Shown here piece after piece: positions 58,495 to 64,000 of a stretch of 64,000 nt of DNA. Source of the DNA: Haematospirillum jordaniae (GTDB taxonomy: Bacteria > Pseudomonadota > Alphaproteobacteria > Rhodospirillales > Rhodospirillaceae); NCBI RefSeq assembly GCF_001611975.1, contig NZ_CP014525.1, positions 1,356,001 to 1,420,000 of the forward strand, read 5' to 3'. Within the stretch, counting starts at the first letter, position 1. Each line of letters begins with the position of its first letter. Position numbers and translations under genes: made by a program. A model generated the notes under the pieces. The model saw only the letters and a list, made by a program, of their open reading frames with translations. It was not told the DNA's origin and did not search any database.

Positions 58495-60741
58495 CTATTC
58501 GCGCTGAAGGATGATACGCGGAGATTTTTTCGGTGGGTGTTGTACACCATTTCCCCGACCGGACAGTGATGGGTTGTTCATAAAGAAGTCATGCGCAGAG
58601 AAAGCATGCGTTGATGGTTTTGCTCTGACGAAGGTCGCATCCGGGTGCAGGCTCCAGCTCTGGCTGGTATCTTTGAGGTTTGCCCCCATAATCTGGTCGA
58701 GGATCTGTGTGTGGACGGTTGGATTTTCGATCGGCACAAGATGCTCGACCCGGTGAATCAGGTTGCGTGGCATCCAATCCGCCGATGAGATATAGACCTT
58801 TGCCTGTGCACCGGGCAAGGGGCCACCATTGGCAAAGACAATGATGCGGGAATGTTCGAGAAAACGCCCGACAATCGATTTTACTCGTATGTTCTCAGAC
58901 AGCCCGGGTACCCCGGGGCGCAGGCAACAAATCCCGCGTATGACCAGATCAACCTGCACGCCGGCACAGGACGCCTGATACAGGCGATCAATGACCTTTC
59001 CGTCAACTAGGGAATTCATCTTGGCCCAGACCGCCGCATGTTTCCCGGCTTTTGCGTTCTTGATCTCGTCATCGATGCGCGCCAGCAGAAAATCCCGCAA
59101 CCCCAATGGGGCTATGATCAGCTTTTCCATCTTTTCAGGTCGTGCATACCCGGTCATGAAATTGAATGCGCGGGCAGCATCAAGGCACAGGGCCGGATCA
59201 GCAGAGAAGAAGGACAGGTCAGTGTAAATCTTGGCTGTGATTGGGTGATAGTTTCCAGTCCCAAAGTGCACATACGACCGCAGTTCATTCCCTTCGCGCC
59301 GCGTTACCAGGCTGATTTTCGCGTGGGTTTTCAGGTCAAGGAACCCATAGACGACGTTGACACCGGCCCGTTCCAGATCCCGGGCCCATTGTATGTTGGC
59401 CTCTTCGTCAAAGCGTGCTTTCAGCTCTACCATGGCCGTAACGGATTTTCCGTTTTCTGCGGCTTCGATCAACGTGGCGACAATCGGGCTACCCTTGGAC
59501 GTTCTGTACAGAGTCTGCTTGATGGACATGACACTGGGATCGCGTGCGGCCTGTCGCAGAAACTGAATCACAACATCAAAAGATTCGTATGGGTGATGAA
59601 CCACAATATCTTTCTTGCGGATAGCGGCGAAGCAATCCCCTCCGAAATCCCGTATCCGTTCCGGGAAGCGGATATTGAAGGGGACAAACTGAAGGTCAGG
59701 GCGTTCATCCGTAATAAGCTTGCGTGTATCAGCCAAGCCGATCAGCCCGTTAACCCGGAAGGCGTCCGCCGGGGCCACATGCATTTCGTCGCAAATCAGC
59801 TTGGCCAGATCATCAGGGATGTCAGCATTCATCTTCAGGCGAATGCAAAGCCCCCTTCGCCGACGCTTCAGGGCGCTTTCAAAGGACTGGACCAGATCCT
59901 GTGCTTCTTCATCAATCTCCATTTCTGAATCACGAATAACCCGGAAATGGCCCCATTGTTGCAATTCAAAACCCGGAAACAGGTGGTGTAGAAAAAGAAG
60001 CACCACATCCTCGACGGCCAGAAAGCGAATGGCTTCCCCGGGGATGCGAATAAAGCGGTCCAGCCCCGTGGGAAGGGGGATCAGGGCGCGCAGGGGTTCA
60101 TGATCCTCGCGCCGGGTCAGGTGCAGGACCAATGCTTGCGCTAGGTTGGGGATAAAGGGGAAGGGGTGTGCAGGATCAACGGCTAGCGGCGTCAGAACCG
60201 GGAAGATCAGGCTCATAAAGTGGTGTTCAAGCCAGATCCGGTCATCGGAAGACAGCGCATCCGTATTGATCACATGAATGCCGTTTTGCTCCAGTTCCCT
60301 TTTCAGGGTGTCCCAGACCCGGTTCTGTTTTTCAATCAGGTTGCGTGCTTCAACATGGATGGCTTCCAGCTGCTGTGCTGGCGTCAGCCCGTCTTGGCTC
60401 AGGGTTGTGATGCCGGCATGCACCTGTCCCTTCAGGCCGGCGACACGCACCATGTAGAACTCATCTAGGTTGGACGCTGAAATAGACAGAAAACGTACAC
60501 GCTCCAGCAAGGGGTGACGTGTGTTTTCGGCCTCTTCCAGAACACGGGTATTGAAGGCCAGCCATGACAGTTCACGATTGATGAAGCGTTCAGGGCTGGA
60601 AGCATGAATGTGAGGCGTTGTTGCGTCTTCTGTCGGTACGTGTCCCGTACTGCCACGGCTGGCCCGGTATTCGGTCTGATCAGAGCGGCTGGTTCCGCTA
60701 TCCCGATTTCTGCGGGACTCTCCGGCAGGTGTCTCAGGCAT
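58495..60741 (-). CDS. ppk: Polyphosphate kinase 1
   Basis: A 748-aa enzyme that makes polyphosphate from ATP. The N-terminal domain starts FINRELSWLAFNTRVLEEAE after a 50-residue disordered lead. The catalytic His in LKTHAKISLVTRREG and the second-His region QAKVYISSADWMPRNLIHRVEHLVPI are visible. Length slightly above usual because of the lead. Paired with ppx. Confidence 0.96.
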   Translation of the reverse strand: MPETPAGESRRNRDSGTSRSDQTEYRASRGSTGHVPTEDATTPHIHASSPERFINRELSWLAFNTRVLEEAENTRHPLLERVRFLSISASNLDEFYMVRVAGLKGQVHAGITTLSQDGLTPAQQLEAIHVEARNLIEKQNRVWDTLKRELEQNGIHVINTDALSSDDRIWLEHHFMSLIFPVLTPLAVDPAHPFPFIPNLAQALVLHLTRREDHEPLRALIPLPTGLDRFIRIPGEAIRFLAVEDVVLLFLHHLFPGFELQQWGHFRVIRDSEMEIDEEAQDLVQSFESALKRRRRGLCIRLKMNADIPDDLAKLICDEMHVAPADAFRVNGLIGLADTRKLITDERPDLQFVPFNIRFPERIRDFGGDCFAAIRKKDIVVHHPYESFDVVIQFLRQAARDPSVMSIKQTLYRTSKGSPIVATLIEAAENGKSVTAMVELKARFDEEANIQWARDLERAGVNVVYGFLDLKTHAKISLVTRREGNELRSYVHFGTGNYHPITAKIYTDLSFFSADPALCLDAARAFNFMTGYARPEKMEKLIIAPLGLRDFLLARIDDEIKNAKAGKHAAVWAKMNSLVDGKVIDRLYQASCAGVQVDLVIRGICCLRPGVPGLSENIRVKSIVGRFLEHSRIIVFANGGPLPGAQAKVYISSADWMPRNLIHRVEHLVPIENPTVHTQILDQIMGANLKDTSQSWSLHPDATFVRAKPSTHAFSAHDFFMNNPSLSGRGNGVQHPPKKSPRIILQRE

Positions 60742-60959
60742 TGTAGCAATACTCCACGTACAAGGGTAAGCATGCCTTATGTTATCACGAAAACCCCTTC
60801 GGAAAGAAAGGGATATACGTCAAAAGGCACCTTTCCTCGGTGTAAGGGCGGTTGAGATGCGTTTTCAGGATCTTGGACGAGATCATGCGACAGATATTGT
60901 GCCTGATATGTCAAAAAGCCACTGGCACTTTGTCGCTTTCCTGTCTTTTCACTGTGTTA
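60742..60959. other. Gap between hda and ppk
   Basis: About 220 bases with no supported gene or hairpin. It presumably holds the ppk promoter on the minus strand. Confidence 0.35.
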
Positions 60960-61637
60960 TCAAGAGGCTTCCATGCGCTCATCCTGCTGCAAGAGTCGCC
61001 TTACAAGCGGAAGTGTAATCGGGCGTTGTTCTGCCAAGGATATTCGGTCTGCATTCTGTACCAAGGTCCGTGCGGCTTCAAAGCTGCGTTCCATATGGCG
61101 GACCAGATAATCCAGGACATCGGTACCAATGCGCAGTTGCCGGTCCGAGAACATCTTGATCAGGACGGCAGCCATTGCGGTGTCATCCGGGTCGCTGATG
61201 CATGCTGTCGGGGCTGTGTTCAGGCGTGAACGCAGGTCAGGTAGTGTCAGGCCCCACACGGACGGTGGAGCGGATGCCGTTAAAAGCAGAGAGCAGCCTG
61301 CTTCGCGGGCGCTGTTGAAAAGGTGAAAAAAGGAAACCTGATCAAGCCCGGCATCCGCGTCATCAATGACCAAGGCGCGATGCCCTGCAAGGAGTACGGG
61401 CGGGTCCAGAACCAGATTGGTTTCTCCCTGAACTACGGGGGCATCTGCGCAGGCAGAAAATACATGGGCCAAGTGACTTTTACCGCATCCGCCCGGGCCA
61501 TAAAGGATTACGGCCACGGTTGGCCAGTCTGGCCAGCGATCAATCCAGGCAACGGCCTCGGCATTATGAGAGGAAACCAGAAAATCCTCCCGCCCCAGGG
61601 CAGGGCGGTGTTCAAGTGGCAGGGGCAATTGCTGCAT
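60960..61637 (-). CDS. hda: DnaA-related regulatory inactivator Hda
   Basis: A 225-aa AAA+ protein that triggers ATP hydrolysis on DnaA with the beta clamp. N-terminal clamp-binding motif QLPLPL, Walker A LYGPGGCGKSH, Walker B ALVIDDAD, sensor LLLTASAPP, and arginine finger LPDLRSRLN. ATG 61637 starts at the clamp motif (MQQLPLPLEHRPALGREDF); ATG 61685, which overlaps the upstream stop, is an alternative. Confidence 0.92.
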   Translation of the reverse strand: MQQLPLPLEHRPALGREDFLVSSHNAEAVAWIDRWPDWPTVAVILYGPGGCGKSHLAHVFSACADAPVVQGETNLVLDPPVLLAGHRALVIDDADAGLDQVSFFHLFNSAREAGCSLLLTASAPPSVWGLTLPDLRSRLNTAPTACISDPDDTAMAAVLIKMFSDRQLRIGTDVLDYLVRHMERSFEAARTLVQNADRISLAEQRPITLPLVRRLLQQDERMEAS

Positions 61638-61681
61638 GATCTGGGCAGGTCCTTTGACAGTATAGGGGGAGTAGCCCCCCG

Positions 61682-62869
61682 TCATGTCGGCTTGTGGCCG
61701 TGATAAAGGTGGCTGTTACGGTAACGACGCAGGGAAAAGCGTACCAGAACCCCCAGAACGGCGGCAACCGGTACGGCCATAAGAATGCCAACGAAGCCGA
61801 ACAGTGTTCCCCCGGACAGCAGCGCAAAAATCATCCACACGGGATGCAGGCCAACGCGGTTGCCGACAAGCCAAGGGGAGAGGAAATTCCCCTCCAAGAA
61901 TTGTCCCAAGGCAAAGACGGCCGCTGTCAGGGCAATGTGCAACGTATCGGAAAACTGGGCAAAGGCTAGGCCCATGGATATGACAAAGCCAAGAATGGTG
62001 CCGACATAGGGCACAAAAGAGATCAGCCCTGCACCCAACCCGACCAGAAGCCCCAGATCAAGGCCCACTAGGCTGAGCCCCACTGCATAGAAGGTGCCCA
62101 GCGACACGCACACAATAGCCTGTCCGCGGACAAAGCCGGCCAGCACGGTATCGGATTCCCGTGCCAGTTCCACAATGGTTCCGGCGTGTTGTCGCGGCAA
62201 GAGGTCATGAATTCTGGTCACAATGGCGTCCCAGTCGCGCAGCAGGTAAAAGGCCACTACGGGCGCAATCACCACCAGGGACAGGACATTGATCAGGGCG
62301 GCTCCACCGGAAAGAAGGCTCCGTACCAGATCAAAAATCCAGGACAGGACATTGCTGAACATCCCGGATGCGCCGTCGGTCAATTTCTGGACCTGGGATT
62401 TGGGCAGGAACTCTGCAGCTTGGCTCACCAAGGGTTCCAGTCGTCTTGCAATAGCTTGGGCGTAGGCTGGAATGCGATGGACAAAGCCCACGATCTCTGC
62501 CTGAAGGGCAGGCACAAGAATCAGGAGTATGCCGATGACAACCATCAGGAACAGAAATGTAATCAAGATGGTTGCAACCAGACGCGAAAGGCCATGACGT
62601 TCCAGCCAGTCTGCAACGGGGTCAAGGAAATAGGCCACGGCCGCCCCTGCCACAAAGGGCAGGAGCGCGGTTCGCAGGATATAAACTGATAGCAGAGCCA
62701 GAAGCACCATCGACACCCAGAACACCCACGTTCGTGAGGGTGGTGAGGGGGGGTATGGGTCGCCGGGCAGCGGAGAGGGTGATGCAGTCATCGAGGCTCG
62801 GTGTTTATCGTGCGCCAGTGCCCACCATAACCGGGGGCTCGCCTTCTTTCCAGATCCGTCTTCATGCAC
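61682..62869 (-). CDS. AI-2E family transporter (PerM-like)
   Basis: A 395-aa inner-membrane protein with about eight helices. Family blocks: LLPFVAGAAVAYFLDPVADWLERHGLSR, a long central amphipathic region, GFVRGQAIVCVSLGTFYAVGLSLVGL, and LLSGGTLFGFVGILMAVPVAAVLGVLVR. Substrate unknown; Na+/H+ or signal export is proposed for the family. ATG 62791 (MTASPSPLPG) is a plausible shorter start. Next to hda, as in many alphaproteobacteria. Confidence 0.9.
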   Translation of the reverse strand: MHEDGSGKKASPRLWWALAHDKHRASMTASPSPLPGDPYPPSPPSRTWVFWVSMVLLALLSVYILRTALLPFVAGAAVAYFLDPVADWLERHGLSRLVATILITFLFLMVVIGILLILVPALQAEIVGFVHRIPAYAQAIARRLEPLVSQAAEFLPKSQVQKLTDGASGMFSNVLSWIFDLVRSLLSGGAALINVLSLVVIAPVVAFYLLRDWDAIVTRIHDLLPRQHAGTIVELARESDTVLAGFVRGQAIVCVSLGTFYAVGLSLVGLDLGLLVGLGAGLISFVPYVGTILGFVISMGLAFAQFSDTLHIALTAAVFALGQFLEGNFLSPWLVGNRVGLHPVWMIFALLSGGTLFGFVGILMAVPVAAVLGVLVRFSLRRYRNSHLYHGHKPT

Positions 62870-62892
62870 GTGTCTTCGTGGCTGCCCAGTTG

Positions 62893-64000
62893 TTATTCGG
62901 GATACTGGCTATTGTATGGCACTGGCGTAAGTGATGACGGGGGCGCCTGTGTATGGGTTGCCGGGTGAATAACCCATTGCTCCCCTTCCAGGATCATCTG
63001 CAAACCATCGGCAGACAGAGAGGACGACAGGCGTTCGGCATCACCATAAATCGTTGCAGACACCAGAGCTTCTGTGCGAGTCAGGGTATCAAGGGCCCAG
63101 GACTTGATATTCCGGTTCTTGTCTAGGGCCTTGCGCACAGCCAGCCAGTTTTCCAGTCCGGCAGAAATATGAACCCTCAGATTCAGGGTCTGGGTCTCAC
63201 CGCTGGCTATTGTGCTGTATTCGTCGTGCCAGCCACGTTCCAACCAGGCAACGGTGCGGGTTACGGCCTCGTTCAGGGCTGCTTCCAAGGATAGGCCACC
63301 CAAGACTGGAACCGTATCGTGGAATGTTGCATCCCTGTCCTGTCCACGGGTGGCACGGATCCGTATTTCTGTCGGAAGGCCACTGGAGCGATCAAGGGAC
63401 AAGGCCTCGGCATGAGCGATCAACGCATCTTCAGCCTGATACCGTTGCGTAATGGTATCAATGGCCATCGGGTCCATGGCTGAAGCCCGTGCAGCATCGA
63501 TGGCGGTTACGTCTTCCAGATCCCCCAAGGGAACATCCAACGGAACCAAGCCGGCTTTCGGACGGTTGTCCCACGCTGTCTTCCACGGATTCGGATCGTC
63601 CCACAACCGGGATGGAGCACCCGGAGACGGTGTCCAGACAGGTAGAACGACAAGGGGGCGGGCCGGTACATCAACCGCCGTAAAGCCGGCCTTGCGTAAA
63701 AGGTCACGTACCCCGTCCGGGAAAAATGTGAAGGCGGCTTTCCCGATGTAACGGACGTTGGATGTCTTTTCTTCCAGGATGGCAACACCCAGCACCAGCT
63801 CGTTCATGGCGGCTGGGTCCGGTACGGGAATACGGTCTGCCGGTGCGCCCAGACGGGTCACAAGAATACGGAAGGCATCGCGCTGTCCATTGGCCAAGGC
63901 TTCTTCACGGGCCCGGACGGCATTCGGGGCCGAAGCATCCACAGCAACATCGCTGACGGTATAGACGGACAGCATCGCCCCGGGAATATCGGCGGCTTTT
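62893..64000 (-). CDS. DUF2066 protein, 5' end beyond the window
   Basis: At least 360 residues (from ATG 63975). The DUF2066 region includes ANGQRDAFRILVTRLGAP and VRYIGKAAFTFFPDGVRDLLRKAGF. The frame is open through 63976-64000 (AADIPGA before the ATG), so the true start, probably with a signal peptide, lies to the right. Function unknown; it usually sits upstream of the AI-2E transporter and hda. Partial at the edge. Confidence 0.82.
   Translation of the reverse strand, partial: KAADIPGAMLSVYTVSDVAVDASAPNAVRAREEALANGQRDAFRILVTRLGAPADRIPVPDPAAMNELVLGVAILEEKTSNVRYIGKAAFTFFPDGVRDLLRKAGFTAVDVPARPLVVLPVWTPSPGAPSRLWDDPNPWKTAWDNRPKAGLVPLDVPLGDLEDVTAIDAARASAMDPMAIDTITQRYQAEDALIAHAEALSLDRSSGLPTEIRIRATRGQDRDATFHDTVPVLGGLSLEAALNEAVTRTVAWLERGWHDEYSTIASGETQTLNLRVHISAGLENWLAVRKALDKNRNIKSWALDTLTRTEALVSATIYGDAERLSSSLSADGLQMILEGEQWVIHPATHTQAPPSSLTPVPYNSQYPE

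Overview
The window comes from an alphaproteobacterial chromosome, most likely Rhodospirillales. The evidence is the AapJQMP general amino-acid transporter, a UPF0262 gene, the infA-maf-RNase E/G-yacG-tRNA-Phe block, and an hda/ppk/ppx cluster beside rnd. I cannot name the species from sequence alone. Host genes flank a prophage of about 35.8 kb, which is visibly more GC-rich, especially in its rightward early half.

Left host flank (1-4241): a Tat-exported multicopper oxidase, two identical tRNA-Asp genes each with its own terminator, a DAACS-type dicarboxylate/glutamate symporter, a small unknown gene, and a 580-base non-coding stretch with strong, partly mutually exclusive hairpins.

Prophage (4242-40056): it sits in tRNA-Thr(GGT). 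An 80-bp direct repeat with one mismatch (4242-4321 and 39977-40056) marks attL and attR. The intact tRNA is at the right end and its displaced 3' half at the left, next to the integrase. The leftward integrase, excisionase-like and repressor genes overlap one another. The rightward early module (6388-18791) holds a Cro-like gene, RuvC-like resolvase, SNF2-type helicase, DUF2800 RecB-like nuclease, DUF2815 protein, a shortened GapR/DUF2312-like gene, a C5 cytosine methyltransferase, family-A DNA polymerase, a ribbon-helix-helix regulator and a primase-helicase. Its promoters share a GACATACA motif. The late module (39314-18910) runs leftward. First comes a self-contained acidic-protein plus Aca-like pair, then a Mor/C-like activator and holin genes. 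Next are lambda-type terminase and portal, a protease-capsid fusion, and a contractile P2-type tail (V W J I H G FI FII E/E' T U X D). A 19-bp sequence recurs five times in this module, always 30-80 bases before the start of a gene or domain.

Right host flank (40086-64000): a small conserved protein, dcd, murA, a small membrane protein, UPF0262, a low-molecular-weight phosphatase, a histidine kinase with an HD-GYP response regulator, infA, maf, an RNase E/G paralogue, yacG, tRNA-Phe, aapJQMP, rnd, ppx, ppk, hda, an AI-2E family transporter, and a DUF2066 protein cut by the window edge.

The observations most worth following are the acidic protein/Aca-like cassette (candidate anti-CRISPR or other anti-defence locus), the five-copy 19-bp late repeat, the early operator set, the E/E' frameshift site, and the protease-capsid fusion whose junction carries one copy of the repeat.
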